Shown: positions 10,430 through 19,980 of the stretch, piece by piece | Position numbering within the stretch: position 1 is the first letter of the stretch | Layout: the number at the start of each line of letters is the position of its first letter | Origin: Sphingomonas zeae | GTDB lineage: Bacteria > Pseudomonadota > Alphaproteobacteria > Sphingomonadales > Sphingomonadaceae | DNA: 64,000 nucleotides | Direction of reading: 5' to 3' | Assembly (NCBI RefSeq): GCF_014197135.1 | Contig: NZ_JACIFA010000003.1 | Span: 248,001-312,000, forward strand | Notes under the pieces: model-generated | Told to the model about the DNA's origin: nothing | Databases searched by the model: none | The model's input: the letters and a program-made list of their open reading frames with translations, nothing else | Made by a program: the position numbers and the translations under genes

Positions 10430-11884
10430 TTACTCCGCCTCAGTCTCGGCAACGTCCGCAGCCGGCATCAACTTGGTCAGCGGTCGCACCGCCTGTTCGC
10501 CCAGCGGCGGCGAATCGATGCTCTTGCCGCCCGTATCGATATTGAGCGTCTCGAAACGGCGGGCGCTGGTCAGCACCTGGCTTTCCAGGCTACCGACAAA
10601 GGCATTGTACGCGGTCATCGCGGTATCGAGATTCTTGCCCAGCCTGGACACATGACCGCCCATCACCGCGAGCCGGGCGTAGAGTTCCTTGCCCAATGCT
10701 CCGATCTGTCGCGCTTCCTGCGCCAGCTTTTCCTGCCGCCAGACCGCCGCCACCGTGCGTGCGATCGCAATCAGGTTGGTCGGAGTCGCCAGCAGCACGC
10801 GCTTCTCGAAGGCGAAATCCCAGAGCGTCGGGTCATTCTCAAGCGCCGCCGACAGGAAATGTTCGCCGGGCACGAACATGATGACATAGTCCGGCGCGTC
10901 TTCGAACTGGTTCCAATAGCTCTTGTTGCCGAGGCCATTGACGTGCGCGCGCATCGCCGCGGCATGGCGCGCCAGACCTAGCTGCCGTTCGGGCTCGTCG
11001 ACCGCGCCGAACGCATCCTGATAGTCGTTGAGCGACACCTTGGCATCGATGACCAGCGCCTTGCCGCCGGGCACGCGTATGATCGCGTCGGGGCGCAGGC
11101 GGCCGCCCTCGCCATCGTCAACGCTGACCTCGGTCTGGAAATCGGCATGTTCGGAGAGGCCGCAGCTCTCCAGCACGTTGCGGAGTTGCTGCTCGCCCCA
11201 GCGTCCGCGAGCCTTGGGAGCGTTGCGCAGCGCGTTAACGAGCTTGGCCGCCTCGCCCGAAACGCGCTCCTGCCCGATCCGCATCGCCTCGATCTGTCCC
11301 TTCAGTTCGCCGAATGCGTCGCGGCGCTCATCCTCTACCTTGCGAACGCCTTCCTCATAGCGCTGGAGCCGCTGATGAACCGGGTCGAGCAACGCCTTGA
11401 GCGTCTGGCCGGACGCCTCCTCGGACTGGCGGAAGCGCGCCTCGGCACGCTCGAGAAACTGGCGCTGAGCGACTTCCAGCGCGCGCGCTGCCGCTTCGCC
11501 GAATTGGGCATTGATCTGCTCGCGTGCCTGCCCCAGCGCCTCCAGCGTCTGGGCATAGGCCGTTTCGCGCTCCTGCGCCCGTGCCCGCTGCTCGGCCAGC
11601 TCGCGATGCGCAGCGTTGCGCTCCGCCTCGACGGCATCGCGCGCCGCGCGGATGACATCGAGATCGGCGGCGCGTCCGCGCAGTTCGGCCAGCGCCTGCA
11701 GCGCCTCGCTCCGGTCGCGTTCGGCGGCGTCCCGGGCCGCCCGCAGCGGCTCGACCTCCGCCGCGCGGGTCGTGGCGGTCGCCAGTTCGGCGGCCAACCC
11801 ATCGGCCTTTCGCCGCGCGGCCAGCCAGCCGACAACACCCCCCAATAAGAGGGCGAGCAGGGCAACGGCGATCAATTCCGGCAT
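10430..11884 (-). CDS. rmuC: RmuC-family DNA recombination protein
   Basis: A 484-residue RmuC homologue. An N-terminal membrane helix (about residues 3-22) is followed by a long Ala/Arg/Glu coiled coil (about 25-190) and the conserved PD-(D/E)XK-like nuclease domain (about 210-400), which includes GRWGEQQLRNVLE and ALVIDAKVSLNDY. The family limits inversion-type recombination, probably by cleaving unusual DNA structures. It is minus strand and separated from the def/recR pair by a hairpin at 11935-11962. An inverted repeat lies just before its start codon. Confidence 0.93.
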   Translation of the reverse strand: MPELIAVALLALLLGGVVGWLAARRKADGLAAELATATTRAAEVEPLRAARDAAERDRSEALQALAELRGRAADLDVIRAARDAVEAERNAAHRELAEQRARAQERETAYAQTLEALGQAREQINAQFGEAAARALEVAQRQFLERAEARFRQSEEASGQTLKALLDPVHQRLQRYEEGVRKVEDERRDAFGELKGQIEAMRIGQERVSGEAAKLVNALRNAPKARGRWGEQQLRNVLESCGLSEHADFQTEVSVDDGEGGRLRPDAIIRVPGGKALVIDAKVSLNDYQDAFGAVDEPERQLGLARHAAAMRAHVNGLGNKSYWNQFEDAPDYVIMFVPGEHFLSAALENDPTLWDFAFEKRVLLATPTNLIAIARTVAAVWRQEKLAQEARQIGALGKELYARLAVMGGHVSRLGKNLDTAMTAYNAFVGSLESQVLTSARRFETLNIDTGGKSIDSPPLGEQAVRPLTKLMPAADVAETEAE

Positions 11885-11891
11885 TGGAAAA

Positions 11892-11914
11892 ACCTGTCAG
11901 ACAGTAGGACAGGT
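11892..11914 (-). promoter_or_regulatory. Inverted repeat immediately upstream of the rmuC start
   Basis: ACCTGTC (11892-11898) and GACAGGT (11908-11914) form a perfect 7-bp inverted repeat with a 9-nt spacer, eight bases before the rmuC ATG. On the rmuC strand the second arm is followed by TTTT. It could be an operator, a hairpin that covers the ribosome site, or a weak terminator-like leader. The sequence does not decide among these. Confidence 0.4.
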
Positions 11915-11934
11915 CGGAACATAGAACGAACGAA

Positions 11935-11962
11935 GCCGGTCGAACAAGGCCATTCGACCGGC
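11935..11962 (-). terminator. Hairpin downstream of def, probable terminator of recR-def
   Basis: A perfect 10-bp stem GCCGGTCGAA / TTCGACCGGC (11935-11944 with 11953-11962) lies 14 bp beyond the def stop. On the minus strand it is followed by TTCGTTCGTTC, a moderately U-rich tail. It separates the recR-def pair from rmuC. Confidence 0.6.
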
Positions 11963-11976
11963 CTGGTCGGGAAAGG

Positions 11977-12498
11977 TCAGCCCTTCCGGATCTTGTTCAA
12001 CTTGCGCATCAGCATGTCGCGCTTCAACCGGCTGACATGATCGATGAACAGCACGCCGTTCAGATGGTCGATCTCGTGCTGCATACAGGTGGCGAGCAGA
12101 CCGTCGAGTTCGGCCTCATGCGCATCGCCCTTTTCGTCCAGCCACTTCACGCGGCAGGCGGCCGGCCGCTTCACCTCGGCATATTGCTCGGGGATCGACA
12201 GGCAGCCTTCGTTATAGGTCGACAGCTCTTCGCTCACCGACAGGATTTCGGGATTGATATAAGCCTTGGGGTTCTTGACCGGCTTGCCTTCCTCGTCCTC
12301 TTCTTCCTGAAGGTCGATGACGAGGATACGCTGATCGACGCCGACCTGGATCGCGGCCAGGCCGATCCCATGCGCGTCATACATCGTCTCGATCATGTCG
12401 GAGATGAGCTGACGAACGCTGTCGTCCACCGTCTCCACGGGTTTCGAGACAAGACGCAGGCGGGGGTCGGGAACTTCGACGATCGAGAGAATGGCCAT
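11977..12498 (-). CDS. def: Peptide deformylase
   Basis: Removes the N-formyl group from nascent proteins. The 173-residue enzyme has all three motifs in order: [10 protein letters not shown] (motif 1), EGCLSIP with the metal-binding Cys (motif 2) and QHEIDHLNG with the two metal-binding His and catalytic Glu (motif 3). The start was placed at [14 protein letters not shown], the normal family N-terminus, not at an in-frame start 36 bp upstream. fmt, which adds the formyl group to Met-tRNA, is encoded divergently 0.7 kb away. Confidence 0.97.
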   Translation of the reverse strand: MAILSIVEVPDPRLRLVSKPVETVDDSVRQLISDMIETMYDAHGIGLAAIQVGVDQRILVIDLQEEEDEEGKPVKNPKAYINPEILSVSEELSTYNEGCLSIPEQYAEVKRPAACRVKWLDEKGDAHEAELDGLLATCMQHEIDHLNGVLFIDHVSRLKRDMLMRKLNKIRKG

Positions 12499-12543
12499 AA
12501 CGGTTTCGCTACGGTCAGGGGCTCGAACCGTCAAGCGGGCCGA

Positions 12544-13140
12544 TCAGACGACCGGCCGCCGCGCGCGCAAGGCCTGGGCCAGCGTGCCTTCATCGAGATA
12601 ATCCAGCTCGCCACCGACCGGCAGCCCATGGGCGAGTTGCGTCACGCGCACCGGAAAGCGCTCGATCCGTTCGGCAAGGTAATGGGCGGTGGTCTGCCCC
12701 TCCAGCGTGGCGTTCATCGCCAGCACGACCTCATCCACTCCGCCTCCCTCTATCCGCCGAACGAGGGCGTCGATGGTCAGATCTTCGGGCCGCACCCCTT
12801 CCAACGCGGATAGCCGCCCGCCCAGCACATGGAAGCGTCCCGGGAACAGCCGCGACCGCTCCAGCGCCCAAAGGTCGGCGACCTCCTCCACGACGCAGAG
12901 CGCACCCGCGTCCCGCCGGGGGTCGGCGCAAATCGCGCACGGATTGGCCGTGTCGATATTGCCGCAGGTCGAACAGGTCTCCAGCCGTTCTTCGACCGCC
13001 CCGAGCGCGGTCAGCAGCGGCACCAGTGCCGCTTCCCGTTTCTTCAACAGATGCAGGACCGCGCGACGTGCCGATCGGGGGCCAAGGCCAGGAATACGCG
13101 ACAGCGCCTGGGTCAGCGCCTCGATTTCGGGGGATGCCAT
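12544..13140 (-). CDS. recR: Recombination mediator protein RecR
   Basis: A 198-residue RecR, the exact length typical of the family. It has an N-terminal helix-hairpin-helix ([19 protein letters not shown]), a zinc finger ([16 protein letters not shown], about residues 57-72) and a Toprim domain (about 80-175) with [13 protein letters not shown]. It works with RecO and RecF to load RecA on gapped DNA. The start at 13140 gives [13 protein letters not shown]; earlier in-frame starts would run into the fmt promoter region. It is in line with def 45 bp downstream and divergent from fmt. Confidence 0.96.
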   Translation of the reverse strand: MASPEIEALTQALSRIPGLGPRSARRAVLHLLKKREAALVPLLTALGAVEERLETCSTCGNIDTANPCAICADPRRDAGALCVVEEVADLWALERSRLFPGRFHVLGGRLSALEGVRPEDLTIDALVRRIEGGGVDEVVLAMNATLEGQTTAHYLAERIERFPVRVTQLAHGLPVGGELDYLDEGTLAQALRARRPVV

Positions 13141-13194
13141 GTGGAAACAGATAGGGGGTTGCGCGCCGTCCCGCCAGCGCAGAGAGGCGTTGGG

Positions 13195-14100
13195 ATGCGG
13201 ATCATCTTCATGGGTACGCCGGGCTTTGCCGTCCCGGTTCTGCAAGCGCTGGTCGAGGCCGGGCATCAGGTCGTCGCCAGCTACAGCCAGCCGCCGCGTC
13301 CCGGCGGACGGCGCGGGCGGCAGCTAGTGCCGTCGCCGGTGCAGCAGAGGGCGGAAGAATTGGGCATAACGGTGATGACGCCGGTGTCGCTGCGCTCGGC
13401 CGAGGAACAGGCGCAGTTTGCCGAATTCGAGGCGGATGTCGCGGTGGTCGCCGCTTATGGCCTGATCCTTCCGCAGCCGATACTCGACGCGCCTCGCCTG
13501 GGATGCCTGAACGTGCATGGCTCGCTATTGCCACGCTGGCGCGGCGCCGCGCCGATCCAGCGGGCGATTCTGGCCGGTGACGTGGTGACGGGGGTCGGCA
13601 TCATGCAGATGGAAGCCGGGCTCGACACCGGGCCGGTTCGGCTGGAGGGCTCGACTTCGATCGGGCGCAAGACGACGAGCGAACTGACCGAGGAACTGGC
13701 CGCGATGGGGGCGGAACTGATGGTCAAGGTGCTGGCCGACCCAGCTCGCTATCCGCCGCGACCCCAGCCCGTCGAAGGCATCACCTATGCCACCAAGATC
13801 GACAAGGCGGAAACCCGCCTCGACTTCACGAAGAGCGCGATCGAACTGGAGCGGCAAGTCCGCGCTTTCCATCCCGCGCCCGGCGCCTGGTTTGAATATC
13901 AGGGCGAGCGGATCAAATTATTGTCCGCCGAGCTGACCGAGGACCGGGGTGCGCCCGGCGAGGTGCTGGATGACCGGCCGACCATAGCCTGTGGCGAAGG
14001 GGCGCTTCGGCCGGTCATCGTCCAGCGCGCGGGGCGCGGCGTTTCGAGCGCCGCCGACCTGTTGCGCGGTTTTCCCATTCCGGCGGGGACCCGGCTTTGA
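13195..14100 (+). CDS. fmt: Methionyl-tRNA formyltransferase
   Basis: Transfers a formyl group from 10-formyl-THF to Met-tRNA(fMet). The 301-residue enzyme starts [16 protein letters not shown] and has the catalytic region [17 protein letters not shown] (His and downstream Asp in [10 protein letters not shown]). A C-terminal OB-fold tRNA-binding domain occupies about residues 205-300. It is divergent from recR-def and overlaps truA by 4 bp. With def, it places both ends of the formyl-methionine cycle in one 2-kb segment. Confidence 0.97.
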   Translation: MRIIFMGTPGFAVPVLQALVEAGHQVVASYSQPPRPGGRRGRQLVPSPVQQRAEELGITVMTPVSLRSAEEQAQFAEFEADVAVVAAYGLILPQPILDAPRLGCLNVHGSLLPRWRGAAPIQRAILAGDVVTGVGIMQMEAGLDTGPVRLEGSTSIGRKTTSELTEELAAMGAELMVKVLADPARYPPRPQPVEGITYATKIDKAETRLDFTKSAIELERQVRAFHPAPGAWFEYQGERIKLLSAELTEDRGAPGEVLDDRPTIACGEGALRPVIVQRAGRGVSSAADLLRGFPIPAGTRL

Positions 14101-14846
14101 CGCGATTCGCGCTGACGGTCGAATTTGACGGGCGCCCCTTCATGGGCTGGCAGCGTCAGTCGCATGGTCCGAGCGTCCAGCAAGCGCTGGAGGATGCGGT
14201 CCACGCCGTCACCGGCGAGCGCACCGCGGTCCATGCCGCCGGGCGTACCGATGCGGGCGTGCACGGCCTAGCGATGCGGGCGCATGTCGACATCGCCAAG
14301 GCCATCGCACCGTTCCGCCTGATGGAAGCGATCAATGCGCGGGTGCGCCCCGCCCCCGTCGCGGTGCTGGACTGCGTCGAAGTCGCACCCGATTGGCACG
14401 CGCGCTTTTCATGTATCCGGCGATCCTATGAATATCGCATCGTCAACCGCCGCGCACCGCTGACCCATGAAGCCGGACTGGCGTGGCAGGTGCCACAACC
14501 CTTGGACGAGGCCGGCATGGCGGACGCCGCGGCGCGGCTGGTCGGGCGGCACGACTTCACGACCTTTCGTTCGGCCCATTGTCAGGCGGACAGCCCGGTG
14601 CGGACGCTCGACCTGTTATCGGTCGAGCGGGTCCGGGATCGGCTGTTCATCCGGGCCGCCGCCCGCTCGTTCCTGCATCATCAGGTTCGGTCCATGGTCG
14701 GGTGCCTCGCGCTGGTCGGTATGGGCCGCTGGTCCCCCGACGATGTAGAGGTCGCCCTCCACGCCCGCGACCGCGCCCAGCTCGGGCTGAACGCGCCGTC
14801 GGACGGGCTGTTCTTTGTCCGGGCGGATTACCCGGACGAAGGCTGA
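14097..14846 (+). CDS. truA: tRNA pseudouridine(38-40) synthase
   Basis: A 249-residue TruA that isomerises uridines 38-40 in the tRNA anticodon stem. The catalytic Asp lies in [11 protein letters not shown] (about residue 48), and RRSYEYRI and [11 protein letters not shown] match the conserved core. The likely start is the TTG at 14097, which shares bases with the fmt stop (TTGA overlap) and gives [11 protein letters not shown] directly after it. The 3' end overlaps the convergent RNA methyltransferase by 19 bp. Confidence 0.95.
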   Translation: MTRFALTVEFDGRPFMGWQRQSHGPSVQQALEDAVHAVTGERTAVHAAGRTDAGVHGLAMRAHVDIAKAIAPFRLMEAINARVRPAPVAVLDCVEVAPDWHARFSCIRRSYEYRIVNRRAPLTHEAGLAWQVPQPLDEAGMADAAARLVGRHDFTTFRSAHCQADSPVRTLDLLSVERVRDRLFIRAAARSFLHHQVRSMVGCLALVGMGRWSPDDVEVALHARDRAQLGLNAPSDGLFFVRADYPDEG

Positions 14847-16024
14847 CGCGAGAAGCGCGCGGCCAGTTCGACATGGGTCGACCAGCGGAACTGGCCCACC
14901 GGCTGCACCCAGTCGAGCTGCCAGCCCTGATCGATCATCGCCTTGGCATCGCGTGCGAAGCTGGAGGGATTGCACGAGACATAGGCGACCGCGCCCACCT
15001 CCGCGCTGGCCAACGCATCCGCCTGATCCCGCGCGCCCGCACGCGGCGGATCGAGGACGATCGCGTCGAAGCGGTCGAGTTCCGTCTTCATCAACGGACG
15101 GCGATAGAGATCACGATGCTCGGCAAAGACCATACGCCCCGCACCGTTCGCTGCGCCCTTTAGCGACAGGATCGCGTCGCGCGCGCCCTCGGCTGCATAG
15201 ACCTTGCCCGGCAGCGCGAGCGCGAAGGTGCCGAGCCCCGCGAACAGATCGGCCGTGGTGCGGGGATTGCCCACCGCCTCGCGCACGGCGGCGACTAGAG
15301 CGGCCTCGCCATCGGCCGTCGCCTGCAGGAACGCCCCCGGTGGCAGCGGCACACCAACGCCACCCAGCGTGATCGTTATCGGCTCCGGCTCCCAGCGCGT
15401 CTCCGCCCCCAAGCCGTCATCGACCGAGAAGCGCGCGACGCCGTGCCGCTGGCAGAAGGCGATGATCGTCTCCGCCGCCTCTAACCCATCGGGCGAAAAG
15501 CTGGTGACGAGGATATCCGCGCCCTGATCGGCCAGCGCCAGATGCACATCGCCGCGCCGCTTGAATCCCAGCCGCTGGAGTAACGCGCGAAGCGGCGCGA
15601 CCAGCGCAAACAGCGTCGGGTGGAGGATATGACACTCGGCCATATCGACGATGGCGTGGCTTTTTTCCTCGGAAAAGCCGATCAGCACGCGCCCACCTTT
15701 CGCCTCGGCATGGAGCGTCGCGCGTCGGCGACTGTGCGAGGGCGAGAGGTGCGCAGGCCGGAGCGGCGCGGTCAATCCATGGGCATCGAGCGCTGAGGCG
15801 ATCCGGTCGGTGACGAAACCGGCATAGCTTTCGTCGTCGAGATGCTGGAGCTGGCAACCGCCGCAGCGTGGGAAATGGCCGCAGGGCGGAGTCTGGTGAT
15901 GGGGGCCAGGTATGACGCTGCCGTCGGCGGACAGGGTGTCGCCAGGTGCGGCAAAGGCGGCGTGACGGCCGTTCGCGGTCACGCCGTCGCCTCGGGCGGC
16001 AACGCGGATGATGGTATCGCTCAT
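14828..16024 (-). CDS. RumA/TrmA-type RNA 5-methyluridine methyltransferase with Fe-S motif
   Basis: A 398-residue class I SAM-dependent RNA methyltransferase. The N-terminal part (about residues 48-85) carries a Cys cluster, [14 protein letters not shown], with a fourth Cys in MAECHILHP, the pattern that binds a [4Fe-4S] cluster in RumA/RlmD. The C-terminal Rossmann fold has [10 protein letters not shown] (SAM site), [10 protein letters not shown], and the catalytic Cys in [11 protein letters not shown]. The start was set at [14 protein letters not shown], 4 bp after the NnrD/E stop. The target is probably a uridine in 23S rRNA or tRNA, not resolved by sequence. Confidence 0.93.
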   Translation of the reverse strand: MSDTIIRVAARGDGVTANGRHAAFAAPGDTLSADGSVIPGPHHQTPPCGHFPRCGGCQLQHLDDESYAGFVTDRIASALDAHGLTAPLRPAHLSPSHSRRRATLHAEAKGGRVLIGFSEEKSHAIVDMAECHILHPTLFALVAPLRALLQRLGFKRRGDVHLALADQGADILVTSFSPDGLEAAETIIAFCQRHGVARFSVDDGLGAETRWEPEPITITLGGVGVPLPPGAFLQATADGEAALVAAVREAVGNPRTTADLFAGLGTFALALPGKVYAAEGARDAILSLKGAANGAGRMVFAEHRDLYRRPLMKTELDRFDAIVLDPPRAGARDQADALASAEVGAVAYVSCNPSSFARDAKAMIDQGWQLDWVQPVGQFRWSTHVELAARFSRQPSSG

Positions 16025-16028
16025 GCGG

Positions 16029-17411
16029 TCAGCCTCTGACGGCGGAAAGCGCATCTGCCAAGTCGTCCGCGATGAAAGCCTTGCCGCAGGCCCGCGCTGC
16101 CTGGGCGTGAAGCCAGACGCCCGCTTCCGCCGCCCTGAACGGTTCCAGCCCTGCCGCCAGCATCGCGCCGATCGCCCCCGCCAGCACGTCGCCGGTGCCA
16201 GCGGTGGACAGCCAAGGGCTCGCTTCAGGGCACAGGATCGCCCGGCCATCGGGGGCGGCAATGACCGTATCGGCACCCTTGTGCACGACGACCGCTCCGC
16301 TTTGCCGGGCAGCGCGGCGCGTCGCGGACAGTTTGTCGTCCGCCGTCTTACCGAACAAATGGGTGAATTCGCCGCCATGCGGGGTGAGGATCTTGGAGCC
16401 ATCATGCTCGGCCAGCGCCTCGATCTGGACGAGTCGAAGCGCATCGCCGTCGACCACCAGCGGCCGCCCGCTGACGAGGGCCGCATTCAACCGCTCCGAC
16501 GCATCGCCATCCCGCCCCAGACCGGGACCGATGACGATCGCGCCGATCCTCTCCTCGCTCAGCGCGTCGGCCGCATAGCCCCGGCGAACGACGGCATGGA
16601 GCGAGGCGGGGCCGCTCGGCCCTGCGGATGCAAGGTGAAGCACATAGCCCGCGCCCGCTCGCAAAGCTGCCAATGCTGCCAGCTCAGAGGCTCCGGACAT
16701 GCTGCCCGCAACGACCGCGACCATGCCCCGGCTGTATTTGTGCGAAGTCGCATTTGGCTCAGGCAAACCCGGCCGCGCCAGAATGTGCGCCTGCGATTCT
16801 GTCGATACGCCAATGTCCAGCAGGCGAACCTGCCCCATCAGGCTGGCAGCGGGTTGCAGCACATGCGATGGCTTTACCGCCCCAAGGGCAAGCGTGACGT
16901 CAAAGCGCGGCATTTCGCCCAGCAATTTTCCGTCGTCGGTGGCCACCCCGCTCGGCAGATCAACCGCGATCCGCAGCCATGCCGCCGATGCGAGCCGGCA
17001 AAGCGCTTGCTGTACGGAATGGTCGAGAGGTCGTGACAGACCGGTGCCGAATAGGGCATCGAGCAGAATGGGCGCGGGCTTGGCCTGAACCAGCGGTTCG
17101 ACCGCTCCATCCCACAAGGCGGCGGCACGACGCGCGCCGTCACTGCGGGGAGCTTCGCTCGCCGCGACCCGGACCGGCAGGCCCTGCCGCCTGAGCATGG
17201 CCGCCGCGATATAGCCGTCGCCGCCGTTATTCCCCGGTCCACACAAGACCAGTATTTCCCGCCCCGCGGCCAGCCGGGCCACCGCCCGTGCGATGGCGGC
17301 CCCGGCACGGTCCATAAGCGTGGCTTCGGTCACGTCCCCGACCATCGCGGCCAGTTCCGCCGCACGCATTTCGGCGGCGGTCAGGACGGGAAGGCCGTCG
17401 ATCGGGATCAC
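16029..17411 (-). CDS. nnr: Bifunctional NAD(P)HX epimerase/dehydratase
   Basis: Repairs hydrated NADH and NADPH. The 460-residue fusion has an N-terminal YjeF_N epimerase domain (about residues 1-210, with LVLCGPGNNGGDGYIAA) and a C-terminal ribokinase-like ADP-dependent dehydratase (about 220-460, with AVVAGSMSGASELAALAAL, LTPHGGEF and STAGTGDVLAGAIGAML). Its start overlaps the lipoprotein stop upstream by 4 bp, and its stop is 4 bp from the methyltransferase start. Length and domain order are those of the bacterial NnrD/NnrE fusion. Confidence 0.95.
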   Translation of the reverse strand: MIPIDGLPVLTAAEMRAAELAAMVGDVTEATLMDRAGAAIARAVARLAAGREILVLCGPGNNGGDGYIAAAMLRRQGLPVRVAASEAPRSDGARRAAALWDGAVEPLVQAKPAPILLDALFGTGLSRPLDHSVQQALCRLASAAWLRIAVDLPSGVATDDGKLLGEMPRFDVTLALGAVKPSHVLQPAASLMGQVRLLDIGVSTESQAHILARPGLPEPNATSHKYSRGMVAVVAGSMSGASELAALAALRAGAGYVLHLASAGPSGPASLHAVVRRGYAADALSEERIGAIVIGPGLGRDGDASERLNAALVSGRPLVVDGDALRLVQIEALAEHDGSKILTPHGGEFTHLFGKTADDKLSATRRAARQSGAVVVHKGADTVIAAPDGRAILCPEASPWLSTAGTGDVLAGAIGAMLAAGLEPFRAAEAGVWLHAQAARACGKAFIADDLADALSAVRG

Positions 17412-17800
17412 GGTGTTCCCACCGTGGCAGGCAGGCGATACCGGTCGCCCCCGACCGCTACCTCGATCTGTCGGTCTCCTGCGATCGATACCGAGGCGGG
17501 CTGCGCTCCGTCGGCAGCCGCGACACCATGACCGTCCTGCGTGACCCTAAGCCGCCGAAACCCTCCATCGCGATGCCGTAGGGTCAGGACAACCACATTC
17601 CCGGTGCCCGATTGCTCCACTGTGCAGTCGCGGGCAAAGGCGGCTGCTCCCGCGAGTGCGCAGTCGATCGGCAGGCCCGATTTCTGCTCGGCGGCGGGAC
17701 CATTTTGGGCTGCGGCCTGTCGGTCCCCCTGCCCGTCCGAGCAGCCGGCCAGCGCCAGAGCGCCGACCAGCCACCGGGGGTCAGATATCGGCATAGACAT
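17408..17800 (-). CDS. Small lipoprotein of unknown function
   Basis: About 130 residues. A short leader with [10 protein letters not shown] is a good lipobox (L-A-G-C), so the mature protein should begin at Cys and be lipid-anchored. A Gln/Ala-rich linker and a ~90-residue beta-rich domain with two further Cys ([15 protein letters not shown]) follow. The start is uncertain between 17800 and 17794; both overlap the end of ilvD. It overlaps the NnrD/E start by 4 bp, so it is probably expressed from the ilvD side. I do not recognise the domain. Confidence 0.75.
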   Translation of the reverse strand: MSMPISDPRWLVGALALAGCSDGQGDRQAAAQNGPAAEQKSGLPIDCALAGAAAFARDCTVEQSGTGNVVVLTLRHRDGGFRRLRVTQDGHGVAAADGAQPASVSIAGDRQIEVAVGGDRYRLPATVGTP

Positions 17801-19502
17801 GGCGCTCGGACTTGGCGCCGGGATGAGTGACCGCGCCTTCATGCGCCGGTCCGACATTCTGGGCATAGCGCCACAACACGCCGGACTGGTAATCGTTCAC
17901 GCGCGGGCTCCACCGGCTGCGGCGCTCATCCAGCACCGAGGGTTCGACCATCAGGTCGATCGTCCCCGCCTCTGCGTCGATCCGGATGGTGTCGCCGTCT
18001 TCGACCAGGGCGATCGGACCACCGTCAGCGGCTTCGGGTCCGACATGGCCGATGCAGAAACCCCGTGTACCGCCCGAGAAGCGTCCGTCCGTAATGAGCG
18101 CGACCTTCTCGCCCAGTCCCTGACCATAAAGCGCCGCCGTGGTCGACAGCATCTCGCGCATCCCCGGACCGCCCTTCGGCCCTTCATAGCGGATGACGAC
18201 GACGGTACCCTCGGTGATGGCGCGCCCCTCGACGGCGGCGAAGGCTTCTTCCTCGCAATCGAAGACGCGCGCTGTCCCCTCGAACTGGAGGCGCTTCATG
18301 CCCGCGACCTTCACGATCGCGCCCTCGGGTGCCAGCGATCCGCGCAGACCCACGACGCCGCCGGTCGGGCTGAGCGGCGTCTTCACATCATAGATGACCT
18401 TCTGGTCGGGGTTCCAGGTGATCTCGTCGATATTCTCGGCCAGCGTCTTGCCGGTGACGGTCACGCAGTCGCCGTGCAGGAAGCCGCCCGCCAGCAGGGT
18501 CTTCATCAGCATATAGACACCGCCCGCCTCATACATGTCCTTGGCGACATAGCGGCCGCCGGGCTTGAGGTCGGCGATATAGGGGGTCGTCTTGAAGATT
18601 TCGGCGACGTCGAACAGGTCGAAGTCGATCCCCGCCTCGTTCGCCATCGCGGGCAGGTGAAGCCCGGCATTGGTCGAGCCGCCGGTCGCGGCCACCACGC
18701 GCGCGGCATTTTCGAACGCCTCGCGGGTGCAGATGTCGCGCGGACGGATATTGCGTGCAATCAGCTCCATCACCTGCTCGCCCGCTGCCTCGGCGATGCC
18801 GTGACGGTCGAGAAAGGGCGCGGGCATCATGTTGCTATTGGGCAGCGACAGGCCGATCGCCTCGCCTACGCAGGCCATAGTGTTGGCGGTGAACTGTCCA
18901 CCGCACGCCCCATGCCCCGGGCAGGCGACCTTTTCGAGCGCAATCAAGTCGTGGAGGGGGCAGTTGCCTGCCGCATGCTGGCCCACCGCCTCGAACACGT
19001 CGACCACGGTCACGTCGCGATCTTGGTGACGACCCGGCAGGATCGAGCCGCCATAAACGAAGATCGATGGCACGTTCAGGCGCAGCATCGCCATCATCAT
19101 GCCGGGCAGCGACTTGTCGCACCCTGCGAAGCCGACCAGCGCGTCATAGCAATGGCCGCGGACGGACAATTCGACCGAATCGGCGATCACCTCGCGGCTG
19201 ACCAGCGAGGACTTCATCCCCTGATGGCCCATGGCGATGCCGTCGGTCACGGTGATGGTGTTGAACCGACGCGGCATCCCGCCGCCCCGAATGACGCCCG
19301 CCTGGGCAGCATCGGCCTGTGCGTCCAGCGTAGTATTGCAGGGAGCCGAGTTGTTTCCGGCACTCGCCAGCGCCACGAAGGGCTTGGCGATGTCCTCTTC
19401 CTGGATGCCCATGGCATAATAATAGCTGCGATGCGGCGCGCGCTCAGGACCGACCGAAACATGGCGAGACGGCAAGCGAGATTTGTCGAATTGGCGTGTC
19501 AT
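17781..19502 (-). CDS. ilvD: Dihydroxy-acid dehydratase
   Basis: Dehydrates 2,3-dihydroxy-isovalerate and -methylvalerate in valine, isoleucine and leucine synthesis. The 573-residue IlvD/Edd protein has the three Fe-S cysteine regions in NTTLDAQ-upstream sequence (SAPCNTTL), [12 protein letters not shown] and [14 protein letters not shown]. It also has [19 protein letters not shown] near the C-terminus. Length is normal. It is followed without a gap by the small lipoprotein and nnr, so these may share a transcript. Confidence 0.94.
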   Translation of the reverse strand: MTRQFDKSRLPSRHVSVGPERAPHRSYYYAMGIQEEDIAKPFVALASAGNNSAPCNTTLDAQADAAQAGVIRGGGMPRRFNTITVTDGIAMGHQGMKSSLVSREVIADSVELSVRGHCYDALVGFAGCDKSLPGMMMAMLRLNVPSIFVYGGSILPGRHQDRDVTVVDVFEAVGQHAAGNCPLHDLIALEKVACPGHGACGGQFTANTMACVGEAIGLSLPNSNMMPAPFLDRHGIAEAAGEQVMELIARNIRPRDICTREAFENAARVVAATGGSTNAGLHLPAMANEAGIDFDLFDVAEIFKTTPYIADLKPGGRYVAKDMYEAGGVYMLMKTLLAGGFLHGDCVTVTGKTLAENIDEITWNPDQKVIYDVKTPLSPTGGVVGLRGSLAPEGAIVKVAGMKRLQFEGTARVFDCEEEAFAAVEGRAITEGTVVVIRYEGPKGGPGMREMLSTTAALYGQGLGEKVALITDGRFSGGTRGFCIGHVGPEAADGGPIALVEDGDTIRIDAEAGTIDLMVEPSVLDERRSRWSPRVNDYQSGVLWRYAQNVGPAHEGAVTHPGAKSERHVYADI

Positions 19503-19590
19503 GGCGCAGGCCTATGTCGCCAGACCACCTCTCTACGCAAGCAAATTTCGTAACGCCCCGGAATTTGAAGCCTTCGCGACCGTCAAGGGA

Positions 19591-19953
19591 TCAGAGGGAA
19601 CCCAGCGCCTTCGCTACGCCATCCATCGTGAACGGCTTTTGCAGTCGGGGACGATCGCGGAACCGCTCGTCCAACGCGTCGTCCGCGCCGCCAGTGGCGA
19701 AGACGAAGGGCACGCCGCGCTCGGCCAACGCTTCGGCGACGGGGGTGCTCTTCTGGCCGCCCCGCAGGTTGACGTCGAGGATAGCGGCATCAATACCGCC
19801 CTCAGCCACCCGCGCCAATGCGTCCTCGACGCTGTCGACGGTTCCCGCGACCTGTTTGTCCAGGACATCCAGGAAATCCTCAAGCATCATGGCGATCAGG
19901 GGTTCGTCCTCGACGATGAGGATCTGCACGGGCTCTGTCATCGTCATCGCCAT
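19591..19953 (-). CDS. Stand-alone receiver-domain response regulator
   Basis: A 120-residue protein that is only a receiver domain: ILIVEDEPLIA (acidic pocket), AAILDVNLRGG (phospho-Asp) and RLQKPF (conserved Lys). There is no output domain, so it would act as a phosphate shuttle or protein-binding switch. The sequence type resembles receivers paired with HWE/HisKA_2 kinases more than CheY. It lies 27 bp downstream of the CckA-type kinase on the same strand and may be co-transcribed with it. A CpdR role is possible but not supported by a clear match. Confidence 0.85.
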   Translation of the reverse strand: MAMTMTEPVQILIVEDEPLIAMMLEDFLDVLDKQVAGTVDSVEDALARVAEGGIDAAILDVNLRGGQKSTPVAEALAERGVPFVFATGGADDALDERFRDRPRLQKPFTMDGVAKALGSL

Positions 19954-19980
19954 AACACGCTTTGCGCCCTGCGCCAGCCG

